Shown here: positions 25,640-34,544 of the stretch, piece by piece
Layout of the letters: each line of letters opens with the position of its first letter
How positions within the stretch are numbered: position 1 is the first letter of the stretch
Assembly: GCA_022545895.1 (NCBI GenBank)
Contig: JAKEIK010000040.1
Location: 1 to 39,007, forward strand
DNA: 39,007 nt
DNA from: Nitrososphaeraceae archaeon
GTDB lineage: Archaea; Thermoproteota; Nitrososphaeria; Nitrososphaerales; Nitrososphaeraceae
Reading direction: 5' to 3'
Notes under the pieces: generated by a model
Databases searched by the model: none
What the model saw: the letters and a program-made list of their open reading frames with translations, nothing else
What the model was told of the DNA's origin: nothing
Translations under genes and position numbers: made by a program

Positions 25640-26299
25640 TTGGTAACAAACACCAATACAATCCTAAATCTTATGAGGAAGACCCTTCATGAAAACAAAC
25701 TGACTAGGCTCACAGCACTAAAAAATTTGCAAAAACAAGAGCAAGGAGACCCTTTCAAAATCTTGATTGGAACTATATTATCTGCACGTACTAGAGATGA
25801 GAATACAACTCGGGTCTTGAAATATCTATTCGATAAGTTTAGAGACATCGATGGAATATCCAAAGCCGAGTTAAAAGATATAAGAGATTCGATTCACAGT
25901 ATTGGATTTTATAACATCAAGGCAAAGAGAATAAAACAGGTGGTGCAGTTACTGATTGAAAAGTTTGATAGTAAAGTACCTTCTAATTTGGAGGAATTAC
26001 TGACGTTGCCGGGAGTCGGGAGAAAGACTGCAAATTGTGTTCTTGTCTATGCTTTCAACCAGCCGGCCATTCCCGTGGATGTTCATGTGCACAGGATATC
26101 AAATAGATTGGGCATAGTGAATACAAGAAAAGTGGAAGAGACCGAATTGGAATTATGCAATATCATCGATAAAGAAATGTGGATTGAGGTAAATGATACT
26201 TTCGTTACTTATGGACAAAATGTATGTCTTCCAATTAAACCAAAGTGCAATATATGCCAACTTAAAAAAATGTGTAAATTTTACAAAAGTAATGTTTAG
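25640..26299 (+). CDS. nth: Endonuclease III (DNA glycosylase/AP lyase)
   Basis: Nth removes oxidised pyrimidines and cuts the AP site. The helix-hairpin-helix is LTLPGVGRKTANCVLVYAF with the catalytic Lys129; Asp147 of PVDVHVHRISNRLG is the second catalytic residue. The 4Fe-4S ligands are C196-x6-C203-x2-C206-x5-C212. The length of 219 is normal. The stop is one base from the stop of the convergent membrane-protein gene, an unusually tight tail-to-tail arrangement. The start codon is a TTG at 25640. Confidence 0.95.
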   Translation: MVTNTNTILNLMRKTLHENKLTRLTALKNLQKQEQGDPFKILIGTILSARTRDENTTRVLKYLFDKFRDIDGISKAELKDIRDSIHSIGFYNIKAKRIKQVVQLLIEKFDSKVPSNLEELLTLPGVGRKTANCVLVYAFNQPAIPVDVHVHRISNRLGIVNTRKVEETELELCNIIDKEMWIEVNDTFVTYGQNVCLPIKPKCNICQLKKMCKFYKSNV

Positions 26300-26300
26300 G

Positions 26301-27026
26301 CTAAGCCTCCCTCTTCTTCTTCACTAAAAGAGTAACAACAATCCCCGCCATTATTATTGACACTGCCAGAGGAAGATAATATAATGGCGAATTGGCAGGA
26401 TTACCAAAAATAATGTTGAATGAAATTTTTCCTCCAATGACATTAGCAGGATCTTCTGGCCTGTCCTTCCCATATACGGATATTGAACCTACAACAAAGT
26501 CATTAATAGAGAGTCGGTCTATGATAATTCTTTTCCCGTTTGTGATGGTCAGACCCTGATTGTTTGCATGTGCTACAAATATTGGCTGATCTCTTGACCA
26601 CCCATCGCTATCACGTTCATATATTCTAATGTAACCAGAATCTTTGGTGTTGACTGCTGCCCAGAATCTGGCAGATTCTCCTCCGAACATACCCAGCTCT
26701 ATGAATTTTTCGCTTGGATAAGGTTCTTGGATTTTTATTATCGTTTTTGCGTTACTGTAATGAGAATAAGTTAGGTTATTCTGAATTACCAGCTGCCAGT
26801 TAGTAGGAATAGGTTTTGCGAAGGAATATACTACGGGATTCTTTCTGTCGGCATTAGAGGCCGAGAAAGAAAGAGTAAAACCTTCACTATTCCTTGTGCT
26901 TATAATGTCGCTGGCTTCCGAAGACTGTACGAGACTTTGAACAGGGTTGATCATCAATGCCTGACTAAATAAACCCATAGCAACAAACATTACAAGGAGT
27001 TCTGATTTCAATTCTACCAAGATCAT
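26301..27026 (-). CDS. Secreted protein with C-terminal membrane anchor
   Basis: This 241-residue protein has an N-terminal hydrophobic signal (about residues 8-28) and a C-terminal transmembrane helix (SPLYYLPLAVSIIMAGIVVTLL) followed by basic KKKREA. The middle is beta-rich with no Cys. This layout is typical of thaumarchaeal cell-surface proteins. Function unknown. It follows sat after 19 bases on the same strand, so it may be carried on the cysH-sat message, but nothing in it suggests sulfur chemistry. Start assigned at 27026. Confidence 0.6.
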   Translation of the reverse strand: MILVELKSELLVMFVAMGLFSQALMINPVQSLVQSSEASDIISTRNSEGFTLSFSASNADRKNPVVYSFAKPIPTNWQLVIQNNLTYSHYSNAKTIIKIQEPYPSEKFIELGMFGGESARFWAAVNTKDSGYIRIYERDSDGWSRDQPIFVAHANNQGLTITNGKRIIIDRLSINDFVVGSISVYGKDRPEDPANVIGGKISFNIIFGNPANSPLYYLPLAVSIIMAGIVVTLLVKKKREA

Positions 27027-27045
27027 TAATTATTCTAGACACTAG

Positions 27046-28188
27046 TTATTCCTTTACAAATGGATCATCAGACGAAATTATTAATTGTGATACTTCTGGC
27101 CTCATTAGATGTTTGTCAGGTATCTCTCCAGTATTTACCATTTTTCGAATCATAGTACCACTCAACTCTTCTCTGAATTCATGACCGTGCGGACATGTTT
27201 TAGCATTCGCGTATGCAAGGCATTTTCTGCAATAATAAAACGACGGGAAGAAAACAGGCTCAATGCCCAAATCAGGATAGTTCTTGAATACATCATGTGC
27301 AGCGTAGGGCGGGTAGTACTCACCTACCCCTGCATGATCCCTACCGACAATAAAATGAGTGCAGCCAAAGTTCTTACGCATTATTGCATGATGGATGGCC
27401 TCCCGTGGTCCTGCGTATCTCATTTCTGTGTGAAGAGTTGCAAACAATACCTTTTCCTGCGGATAATAGTTTCGGATCAAAAGATCATACGACCTTACAA
27501 TCATTTCATCTGTAAAGTCTCCTCTCTTCTTCTTTCCGATCAAGGGATTAATGAACAGTCCGTCATAGATATTGAGTGCAGCCTTTTGCACCATCTCGTG
27601 GGCAATATGGGGAACATTCCGTGTCTGAAATCCAACGACGGTATTCCATTTTCTGCGTATAATTTCATTTCGTGTCTCTAGGGGACTCATCCTAAATTGT
27701 CTCATTCCCAATCGGTCCTGGACCGCGAAAATTTCAGTTTTGCCACTTACAAGAATATCTTTCATTGTAAGTACCTTATTCACACCTGGATGGTTCCTAT
27801 CAGTGGTCCCATACACTGAAGTAGAGAAGTGGACTTTATCGAACCTGTAAATATCTTTGACGTGTATTATGCCAAAACTTTCTCCTTCGCAAGTCAAGAC
27901 TACATCCCCCAAGTCCTTCAGATTTCTTGCTGTGTGATCATTAACGTCAAAAACTATTGGTATGGTCCAGGCAGTGCCATCAGTTAGTCTTCCTTCCCTT
28001 AGAACTTGTTGCAAGTCATCCTCATTCAGGAAACCATCCAAAGGACTAAAAACACCCTGGGCTATGTTTTCAACTTCAGTACGTATGTCTCGACTTACGT
28101 CAAATGTTTTTATTCCTACTAAATCTTTAGCCGTAATGAGATTATTTACCAGTTTCCCACCATGCGGCAGGATTGATACTTTATTCAA
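27046..28188 (-). CDS. sat: Sulfate adenylyltransferase (ATP sulfurylase)
   Basis: Sat makes adenosine 5'-phosphosulfate (APS) from sulfate and ATP, the first step of sulfate assimilation. Signature motifs: FQTRNVPHIAHEMVQ (ATP-binding QxRN-PxHxxH-type), MRYAGPREAIHHA, and the FIVGRDHAGVGEYY segment. The CxxC...CxH cluster (YYCRKCLAYANAKTCPHGH) of archaeal/bacterial forms is present and probably binds zinc. The length of 380 is normal. TTG 28188 is the start. It begins five bases after the end of cysH, so the two form one operon. Confidence 0.95.
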   Translation of the reverse strand: MNKVSILPHGGKLVNNLITAKDLVGIKTFDVSRDIRTEVENIAQGVFSPLDGFLNEDDLQQVLREGRLTDGTAWTIPIVFDVNDHTARNLKDLGDVVLTCEGESFGIIHVKDIYRFDKVHFSTSVYGTTDRNHPGVNKVLTMKDILVSGKTEIFAVQDRLGMRQFRMSPLETRNEIIRRKWNTVVGFQTRNVPHIAHEMVQKAALNIYDGLFINPLIGKKKRGDFTDEMIVRSYDLLIRNYYPQEKVLFATLHTEMRYAGPREAIHHAIMRKNFGCTHFIVGRDHAGVGEYYPPYAAHDVFKNYPDLGIEPVFFPSFYYCRKCLAYANAKTCPHGHEFREELSGTMIRKMVNTGEIPDKHLMRPEVSQLIISSDDPFVKE

Positions 28189-28193
28189 TTTAC

Positions 28194-28973
28194 CTAACTT
28201 GACCTGTCCGACTTATTTTTCACGGGATCCCAATGTAGGCCACATTCCTTATGAGATGAATTCTCCCACCACCACCTGCCAGCTCGAGAATCTTCTCCTG
28301 GCTTCACTGCCCTGGTACAAGGAGCGCATCCTATGCTCGGGTATCCAAGGTCATGTAATTTATTATACGGAATCTCATTATCTTTTATATATTTCCAAAT
28401 TTGGTCTGAAGTCCAATCTGCAAGTGGATTCAATTTTACAATGTTTCCATGCGCTGAATCAATTTCGATTTTTTTAATTTCATTTCTGGTAATGGTTTGC
28501 TCGCGCCTTAATCCCGTGATCCAACACTCCAATCCTGTCAGTGCCCTCTTAAGTGGGTCAACCTTTCTTATTTTACAACATAGCTTTCTATTCTCGATAC
28601 TCCCATACATCAAATTTATTCCCTTCTGTGTAACCATTTCCTCAACTTGAGGACTATCTGGAAAGAATACCTCTATCGTCACACCATATCTCTTTCGTAC
28701 TTCCTCCATTACGTCGTATGTCTCTTGATTTAATCTGCCTGTATCAAGTGTGAAGATCCTAGCGTGCGCACCGTCGATCTCACAAATTAAGTCAATCAAC
28801 ACTGCATCTTCTGCACCAAAACTGGACGCCAATGCGACATTTGGCGCATACGATTCCAAAGCCCACCTTATGACTTCTTTAGCAGACTTTGATTCCATTT
28901 CTTCAGATATTGAATTTAATTGGTCAAAGGATGGTTTAGAACGGTTAACACGGTCAGAACTTAACAGGTCCAT
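28194..28973 (-). CDS. cysH: Assimilatory APS (adenylylsulfate) reductase, CysH family
   Basis: This PP-loop enzyme reduces APS to sulfite. The nucleotide-binding segment VALASSFGAEDAVLI is followed by FTLDTGRLNQETYD and LECWITGLRREQT. Two cysteine pairs, C132-C133 and C216-x2-C219, are the signature of the 4Fe-4S APS-reducing branch rather than the PAPS branch, and the C-terminal ECGLH (residues 243-247) carries the catalytic Cys. The length of 259 is normal. It precedes sat by five bases. No sulfite reductase gene lies in the window. Confidence 0.9.
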   Translation of the reverse strand: MDLLSSDRVNRSKPSFDQLNSISEEMESKSAKEVIRWALESYAPNVALASSFGAEDAVLIDLICEIDGAHARIFTLDTGRLNQETYDVMEEVRKRYGVTIEVFFPDSPQVEEMVTQKGINLMYGSIENRKLCCKIRKVDPLKRALTGLECWITGLRREQTITRNEIKKIEIDSAHGNIVKLNPLADWTSDQIWKYIKDNEIPYNKLHDLGYPSIGCAPCTRAVKPGEDSRAGRWWWENSSHKECGLHWDPVKNKSDRSS

Positions 28974-29133
28974 ATAGCAAATTTCACACAGTAGATTTAT
29001 AATTATTTGTTTTTCATGTACAAATAGATTGCAATAGGTTGAAATTGGTGAGGCATCTCGTCTTATTTATTAAGAAGAGCTGTCTTATGCTGATTGATTA
29101 TAGATAAACGAAAATTAAACAAGTGATAAGATA

Positions 29134-30507
29134 ATGAGTGATGAATTCTGGAATAACTTAGATCAATACCGCGAACTGGGATTAGACGCACCACGCTGGA
29201 TAGCGAGTTCCTCCGATGAGTTGGAGTCTCTTGCAATATTAGACTCTTTCGCGAAAACAAAGAGATCAAATTATCTCACAGAGTATTCTTGGTTTGACGC
29301 ATTCCCTTATAGTGGAAAAAATCCAGAAATCGTAAGAAGAGTATATAATTTTAAAGACTTTGATAACGCAAATATCTTAAAAAACAAACGAATTGTGTCT
29401 TTATTTAATGTGCATGCTGACACCCTCTGTGACTCCCTAGCGTTATTAAAAATGTTGACCAATTTTTGTGCGAAGATAAATCCAAAATACCGAGTCAAGT
29501 GTGTAGGGATCTCAACAACTTCTAATCGAGAAAGTGAGTTTGTTTTGTTAGATTACATTGATGTACATAGAGGCGATAAGATTGGAAATACTGCAATTAA
29601 CACATCCTCCATCAAAGTCATTGATCCTTTAGAACAACCTGATTCTCCTGTTAATGTCGCTATCTCTTTGACAGCATCTTTAGAAAACCTTCTTATTCTG
29701 GGTTGCACCACAGGTTTCAGAATTATCCCCATCTACGACGCTCCAAATGAAGATATGATTAATCGCATTCAGACTAGTCATGATGTGTTCGCTTCAAAAT
29801 ATGATATATTTATCGACGATTATAGTTCAATTAAAACTGGAAAGTTATTCTTGGGAGCAACGGCATATGCTCATACTGAGAAACAGCTGCCTGTGAGATA
29901 CGACTTAATAAAACCAGGAATGGCGGTTTTATTAACCGACAAACTTGGATCATTATCTCCTCTAAATATTTTCACCATGGAGAAGTTAGAGGAATTTAAG
30001 CCGAATGCCCCCAATGAGCTTGCAGACTCCGTTATAAAGAATGAAATTATAAAGTCTCTCACTCAACCCAAATTTTCACTGGGTAAGATTGTTGCCAAAT
30101 ATAGTCCCGAACTTGGTAATGAATTTGATGTTTCTACAAACTTAGTCGCAGTTCATCCTGCAGGTATCGATGGAGCTTTGGCTCTACTCCATCTTGCAAG
30201 AATTTCAAATTCTCATTTGAAGATAAGAGAGATACCTATGAAATACGAGGAATTTGCGATCAGGGCAACAACTGAGAATATAATTCCAAATTCTACCTCT
30301 TCAGCAAATGGATGCCACATTATAATAGCAAGTAATGAGGTGGCAAATCAAATAGCAGAAGATTTGAAAAAACATAATTTCGCTGCAACAATAATAGGAG
30401 AAGTTATAGAAAAAGACGGTGCAAAAGTGACCATTAGTAAAAAACTAAGGTCTTATATGGCAGCGGATCGTCTGATTAATAGATTTGAACTAAGTGATTC
30501 TATTTAG
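29134..30507 (+). CDS. Selenophosphate synthetase/AIR synthase-related protein
   Basis: The 457-residue protein has segments like the AIR-synthase/SelD fold: LKPGM-type RYDLIKPGMAVLLTDKLGSLSP, and AVHPAGIDGALALLHLARIS, which resembles the SelD C-terminal domain. The SelD nucleophile region (a Cys or Sec followed by a Lys in a Gly-rich loop) is not seen at the N-terminus, which instead reads LGLDAPRWIASSSDE. It may bind ATP and a phosphorylatable substrate, but calling it a selenophosphate synthetase would go too far. It is divergent from cysH. Confidence 0.5.
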   Translation: MSDEFWNNLDQYRELGLDAPRWIASSSDELESLAILDSFAKTKRSNYLTEYSWFDAFPYSGKNPEIVRRVYNFKDFDNANILKNKRIVSLFNVHADTLCDSLALLKMLTNFCAKINPKYRVKCVGISTTSNRESEFVLLDYIDVHRGDKIGNTAINTSSIKVIDPLEQPDSPVNVAISLTASLENLLILGCTTGFRIIPIYDAPNEDMINRIQTSHDVFASKYDIFIDDYSSIKTGKLFLGATAYAHTEKQLPVRYDLIKPGMAVLLTDKLGSLSPLNIFTMEKLEEFKPNAPNELADSVIKNEIIKSLTQPKFSLGKIVAKYSPELGNEFDVSTNLVAVHPAGIDGALALLHLARISNSHLKIREIPMKYEEFAIRATTENIIPNSTSSANGCHIIIASNEVANQIAEDLKKHNFAATIIGEVIEKDGAKVTISKKLRSYMAADRLINRFELSDSI

Positions 30508-30589
30508 CTATTTCTGTTAATCATCTGCGGTTAATGTGAAATGTTTATAAAATAATTGATGATGGTCATAATTACCGCGAGGTGGGCAT

Positions 30590-31021
30590 TTGGATAATAT
30601 TTCAAGTTGTATCTTTTGTAACATTGCGAAATATATAACTAAAGCAAGAGTTATCAGTGAGAATGAGCACGCAGTCGCCTTTCTTGATGCATTCCCATTA
30701 AGGCGCGGACATACACTTGTAGCAACAAAAATGCACTGGGTAAAACTGCAAGAAATAAATTCTGACGAAATGGTTGCTTTGTTTGGATTAGTTAGCTTAG
30801 TGGCCGATGCACTTGAGAAAGGCATGGATGCAAATGCTACTCTAATCGCAATTCATAATGGAAAACAAGCCGGTCAAGAGATACCGCATCTGCATGTTCA
30901 TATCTTACCTCGTAAACGTGACGATGGTGGAGCCCCTATTCATTCCATCTTTAAGACAAGAATAAGTATTGATGATTCAGAGATGGACAATATCTTGCTT
31001 AAAATCAAGGCTAAGCTATAA
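30590..31021 (+). CDS. HIT-family nucleotide-binding hydrolase
   Basis: The histidine triad is H100-L-H102-V-H104 in PHLHVHILPR. An N-terminal CIFC (C7, C10) matches the zinc-binding form of HIT proteins. FLDAFPLRRGHTLVATK is the typical second block. These enzymes hydrolyse nucleoside phosphoramidates or related AMP adducts. The length of 143 is normal. The start TTG 30590 directly precedes DNISSCIFC. It follows the SelD-related gene after 82 bases. Confidence 0.9.
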   Translation: MDNISSCIFCNIAKYITKARVISENEHAVAFLDAFPLRRGHTLVATKMHWVKLQEINSDEMVALFGLVSLVADALEKGMDANATLIAIHNGKQAGQEIPHLHVHILPRKRDDGGAPIHSIFKTRISIDDSEMDNILLKIKAKL

Positions 31022-31070
31022 GTATCTAAGCACAAAGAAACCTTAGAAAAGATATACTAGATGTGAGCGA

Positions 31071-31778
31071 TCAACCGATTCTAACTATCTCCGACGGGAT
31101 CTCTCCTAACCTTTTAATTGTTAATGTCGGATGCTCACTGTCAGTTAACGGCTCTTGCTGAGAGAACAATGAGTTAGTAATCCTAATTGTTTTCATTCCC
31201 AACTCGTTTGCAGGTTTTATGTCAGTATCCAGTCGATCACCTATCATTACACAATCAGGGCCTGACTTGCCTGCACTTAGAAGAGCAGCTTCGAAAATCC
31301 TTCTGTCCGGCTTTCTGAATCCAGTTTGAGAGGAAAAAACGACGGCCTCAAAGAGCCCTATCATCCCATACTTTTGCAAGAAAGATAATGCGTGACCGCT
31401 CTGGTTTGCAATAATACCCATTTGGTACTTTTTACGAAGTTGGGTTAATGTTGGTAAAGCATCATCATAAAGGGTCAAGTGTTTTTGTCTTGCATATTGG
31501 ATATGGGGTTGAAAGTGTTGGAAAATAAGTCTACCATAACCTTGAGGTCTAAGTAATTTGCAAACTTCAAAAATTAACTCCTCAAAATCACCGTTACCGA
31601 TAATTCTATTTCTAATTACGTAATTTCTTATGGCAATATAATTCAAGCTATCTATCTTTGTTCCAAATCCTTCAAGTAATTCTAAAAATATAGAATCTAA
31701 ATACCGTATCATTTCCCACTCATTGATTAACGTTTGTCCGAGATCAAAGAATAAGAAATATGAAGAAGAATTATTCAT
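31071..31778 (-). CDS. HAD-superfamily hydrolase
   Basis: Motif I reads FFDLGQTLIN: the nucleophile Asp is present, but the position two residues later, usually Asp, is Gly, a variant also known in the YihX-type sugar phosphatases. Motif II is GIIANQSG, motif III the Lys in TGFRKPDRRIF, and motif IV VMIGDRLDTDIKPA. The cap is helical (about residues 20-95). A phosphatase role is likely; the substrate is not shown. It does not resemble the mannosyl-3-phosphoglycerate phosphatase needed by MpgS. Convergent with the HIT gene. Confidence 0.8.
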   Translation of the reverse strand: MNNSSSYFLFFDLGQTLINEWEMIRYLDSIFLELLEGFGTKIDSLNYIAIRNYVIRNRIIGNGDFEELIFEVCKLLRPQGYGRLIFQHFQPHIQYARQKHLTLYDDALPTLTQLRKKYQMGIIANQSGHALSFLQKYGMIGLFEAVVFSSQTGFRKPDRRIFEAALLSAGKSGPDCVMIGDRLDTDIKPANELGMKTIRITNSLFSQQEPLTDSEHPTLTIKRLGEIPSEIVRIG

Positions 31779-31965
31779 TTCTAGTCACACTATTTCTCGT
31801 GAACGATAAGTGAAATAACAAAAATTCAGCTATTAGAGTCTTCTTTCCTCCACCGAGTCGAAAACTCTACGTGCGAGTCGGCACAAAGGTTCATAAAAAA
31901 GAAATAATTTCCAGGAAATATCCTTTGATACTCGGCGGCTGGCTATTTTATGGGGATATTCGAAT

Positions 31966-32727
31966 TTGAAGATAGCTGAATTTGTCACAAATCTACCAAG
32001 GTCTGTCATGAGTGGGGAACATGTATTTCTCTCGGATAAAGTGATTAGAAGAATATTTACTCTTGCTGATTTAAGGTCATGCGACGTTTTTTATGATTTG
32101 GGTTGTGGGAATAGTAACGCAATATTAATTGCTGCAAATGAATATAGAGTAAAGAAGTCGATTGGAATTGAAAATAGAAAGAGGGCGGTAAAGAAGGTAT
32201 TATCTAAAATCAACGGAATTGATAATGCCTCGATAATCAATGATGACATTCGGAAGGTACAGATATCTGACGCTGATGTAATCTTATTTTGGTTTTATGA
32301 TGATCGTATTGTTAAACGTATGTTAGACAGATTTACTCTGACTTTGAAAAAAGGGACTAGAATTATATCCATATGGTCTCCGCCGGGATTGGTATTACCG
32401 GAAAAAATAGACTTTCCTTTTTTTGTTTCGGTTATCCCGTTTACATATGCAGAAAATGTCGAGAAACAGTTTGAGAAAATTTATGGACAACCGTGTATCG
32501 ACTTTACCGGCTCTTGGCTACTCGCTGAGAAATATATTGACGGAATCGAAACAGTGTCAAGCCAGTACAAAAGATTTGTTAATATCCTATATGGCATGAT
32601 CATTTGGATAAATGCATGGAACATGGGTGTAGCTTGCGAGGATGAGATTCCACCACCAGTTGAGTCCTACTTGGGCATATTAAAAACGTTTTTTAACATT
32701 GATTTATCTGACATGTTTGACAGGTAA
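31966..32727 (+). CDS. SAM-dependent methyltransferase-like protein
   Basis: The Rossmann methyltransferase motif I is VFYDLGCGNSNAILIAA, with SIGIENRKRAV (motif II acidic strand) and INDDIRKV then ADVILFWFYDD following. An N-terminal arm GEHVFLSDKVIRRIF is typical of archaeal class I enzymes with DOT1/KsgA-like arrangement. The C-terminal third is unusual, with VSVIPFTYAENV and a helical end. Substrate unknown. TTG 31966 is the start. Divergent from the HAD gene. Confidence 0.7.
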   Translation: MKIAEFVTNLPRSVMSGEHVFLSDKVIRRIFTLADLRSCDVFYDLGCGNSNAILIAANEYRVKKSIGIENRKRAVKKVLSKINGIDNASIINDDIRKVQISDADVILFWFYDDRIVKRMLDRFTLTLKKGTRIISIWSPPGLVLPEKIDFPFFVSVIPFTYAENVEKQFEKIYGQPCIDFTGSWLLAEKYIDGIETVSSQYKRFVNILYGMIIWINAWNMGVACEDEIPPPVESYLGILKTFFNIDLSDMFDR

Positions 32728-32775
32728 TATCACGCTGACGAAAATTAATAACCTGGAATTAATGTTCCAGGACTC

Positions 32776-33747
32776 CTACCACCCAAACCAACCTTGCCTC
32801 TTAAAATACCAAATCATAATCACGGCAGGCAATATCGCGGCAATTACCAGAAGAGTGAATGAGGTGAATGGTCCAAAGAAGGTCGCAGGACCAGTCTCGA
32901 TTCCACCAGGTAAATTTACATTCATTCCGTAAATAGCTGCAACCACTGTTGCAGGAATTGACAGTGTAAAAAGGATTGTCAGGACGGCCAAGATCTTGTT
33001 CGACTTTTCGGTGCTTAGCATAAAGTCAGTATCCTTGAAGATTTCTATTGTTTCCTTTGATTCTTCGAGTACTTCAATCACCTTGTCGATATGATCTTTC
33101 ACGTCATCAAAATACAGAGTAAGGTCCTCTTCAGAGAACTTCTGTATATCCTTACTCAGATCTAAAATAATGCGTTTCAATGGAATGACAACCCTCCTGA
33201 GTGTTGTTATTTCTCGCCTTAGGAGCGAAATTTCCTTTGCAACAGCGACTTTTTCATCAAATACAACGTCTTCTATGTCATCTAAGTTTCCTTCAAGTTT
33301 CATCAAAATATGTAGTAGATCATCGACCAACAAATCTATAATACTGTGGAGTAAGTATCCAGAGGACGTACCCATGAATGAATCTCGCTGTTTTTCATTT
33401 ACTTTGCAGATTTGAAACATCTCGGTTAGTGGTTTTAATTCTCCCTGCTGCACAGTAACTAAATAGTCAAATCCTGCAAAAATAGCAAGTTGCGTTGTAC
33501 GTGGAATACTCTTCTCTTTATCTATGGTAGGAAAATGAAGTATAACAAAAATATGATCCTCGTAACGGTCAACTTTGGGAATTTGTATTTTTGAGAGACA
33601 GTCTTCAATATTCAATTCGTGGAACGGATAAAGCTGTTCGAGTATACTCATCTTTTCACGCGTAGGTTTCTGGATATCTACCCACGTCAAGCTCTTGTTA
33701 GTAATCGATTCGAGGCCTAGTTTTCTTTCTCCAATTTCTGTCATCAA
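32776..33747 (-). CDS. corA: CorA-type magnesium/divalent cation transporter
   Basis: CorA forms a pentameric channel for Mg2+ or other divalents. The C-terminal signature YGMNVNLPG follows the first transmembrane helix (KILAVLTILFTLSIPATVVAAI), and a second helix (FTLLVIAAILPAVIMIWYF) ends with basic residues, as usual. The N-terminal cytoplasmic domain has the typical WVDIQKPTREKMSILEQLYPF entry and long charged helices. The length of 323 is normal. ATG 33747 probably, or two residues later. The inverted repeat at 33777-33811 lies at its promoter. Confidence 0.92.
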   Translation of the reverse strand: MMTEIGERKLGLESITNKSLTWVDIQKPTREKMSILEQLYPFHELNIEDCLSKIQIPKVDRYEDHIFVILHFPTIDKEKSIPRTTQLAIFAGFDYLVTVQQGELKPLTEMFQICKVNEKQRDSFMGTSSGYLLHSIIDLLVDDLLHILMKLEGNLDDIEDVVFDEKVAVAKEISLLRREITTLRRVVIPLKRIILDLSKDIQKFSEEDLTLYFDDVKDHIDKVIEVLEESKETIEIFKDTDFMLSTEKSNKILAVLTILFTLSIPATVVAAIYGMNVNLPGGIETGPATFFGPFTSFTLLVIAAILPAVIMIWYFKRQGWFGW

Positions 33748-33776
33748 ACCTCATTCTCAATTTTTGGTTTTTACCA

Positions 33777-33811
33777 CTGTAATATTCTATATTAATATTC
33801 CCGTATTACAG
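33777..33811. promoter_or_regulatory. Nested inverted repeat at the corA promoter
   Basis: CTGTAATA (33777-33784) and TATTACAG (33804-33811) are perfect 8-base arms around 19 bases that contain a second 10-base palindrome, ATATTAATAT (33789-33798). It starts 30 bases upstream of the corA start, where the promoter should be, so it could be a repressor-binding operator. No regulator is next to it. Confidence 0.4.
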
Positions 33812-33956
33812 AGTACTAATCTCGGGGAACCGAATAACAGGTGATGATAAGAATAATCTCAGATTAGTTAAATATCGGATTTGCATTAAGAGTTGTAAAT
33901 ATATTTGTTGTAATAATTCGATAAGAGCCGATTCAGTTTGGTAGTTTGCCTAGTAG

Positions 33957-33974
33957 ATACCATCGAAATGGTAT
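33957..33974. repeat. 7-bp hairpin with CGAA loop upstream of the Rieske gene
   Basis: ATACCAT (33957-33963) and ATGGTAT (33968-33974) pair perfectly around a CGAA tetraloop. An outer pair of arms, TTTGGT (33937-33942) and ACCAAA (33999-34004), could close around it. It lies upstream of the Rieske TATA box, so it is not in that gene's leader; a small RNA or a binding site are the options. Confidence 0.35.
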
Positions 33975-34001
33975 GTCTTTTCGATAAAGATAGAAGTAAC
34001 C

Positions 34002-34015
34002 AAATTAAAATATAA
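34002..34015 (+). promoter_or_regulatory. TATA box of the Rieske gene
   Basis: AAATTAAAATATAA is centred about 27 bases before ATG 34035, so the message is probably leaderless. Confidence 0.55.
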
Positions 34016-34034
34016 CATGATTATAATTTTCTAA

Positions 34035-34343
34035 ATGAGTAAAGTGGTCATAGGAAAAACCTCAGAAATTCAACAAGGTAAGTTGACACACGTAACTGCT
34101 GGTGGCAAGGAGATTTTAGTCACGTTGATAGACGGAAAATATTATGCAATGGGTAACGTATGTAATCATGCTGGAGCTGAGCTTCATGAAGGAGAATTGC
34201 ACGGCAGGGAACTAATATGTCCATGGCATGGTGCCAAGTGGGACATCACTACAGGGGAACTAATTTGGTTTCCGCAGAAATTGAAATCAGAGGAGTCGTA
34301 CAAAGTAGTAGTAGATGATGACACGTTATTCCTAGAGATCTAA
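34035..34343 (+). CDS. Rieske [2Fe-2S] ferredoxin
   Basis: The two cluster-binding pairs are C-x-H in VCNHAGAELHEG and C-x2-H in ICPWHGAKWDI, the standard Rieske arrangement. The 102-residue length is that of small soluble ferredoxins of the NirD/dioxygenase-ferredoxin type, which pass electrons to an oxygenase or reductase. There is no signal peptide or membrane helix. No partner oxygenase lies next to it. It stands alone with its own promoter. Confidence 0.92.
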   Translation: MSKVVIGKTSEIQQGKLTHVTAGGKEILVTLIDGKYYAMGNVCNHAGAELHEGELHGRELICPWHGAKWDITTGELIWFPQKLKSEESYKVVVDDDTLFLEI

Positions 34344-34492
34344 TTTTTGAATGTCTAGGCATATAAACCTCAATTATATGTATTTTTCTATACTTTGGTT
34401 CAGATTACCAATCAAGATCATAAGGATAAGAAATACTCCTTTGGTATGAATCCGATGTAATAGGTAATAGTACTAACGAAAGTTTTTAGAAG

Positions 34493-34508
34493 AATTCTCT
34501 AGAGAGTT
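34493..34508. repeat. Imperfect palindrome before the 34545 gene
   Basis: The core TCTCTAGAGA (34496-34505) is a perfect 10-base palindrome; further pairing with one T-G mismatch extends it to 34493-34508. The TATA-like run TTATTTTTATA (34507-34517) of the next gene follows directly, so it could be an operator. Confidence 0.3.
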
Positions 34509-34544
34509 ATTTTTATATGATGCAATATGTAGTTCAAATAAATA

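Noticed and set aside
31071-31778. Reading the HAD protein as MpgP for the mannosylglycerate pathway
   Set aside because: Motif I and the cap arrangement do not fit the MpgP family, and it is more than 3 kb from mpgS on the other strand.
31855-31885. Repeated CGAGTCG heptamer upstream of the methyltransferase gene
   Set aside because: Two copies of seven bases twenty bases apart may be chance; no palindromic pairing or promoter position makes it convincing.
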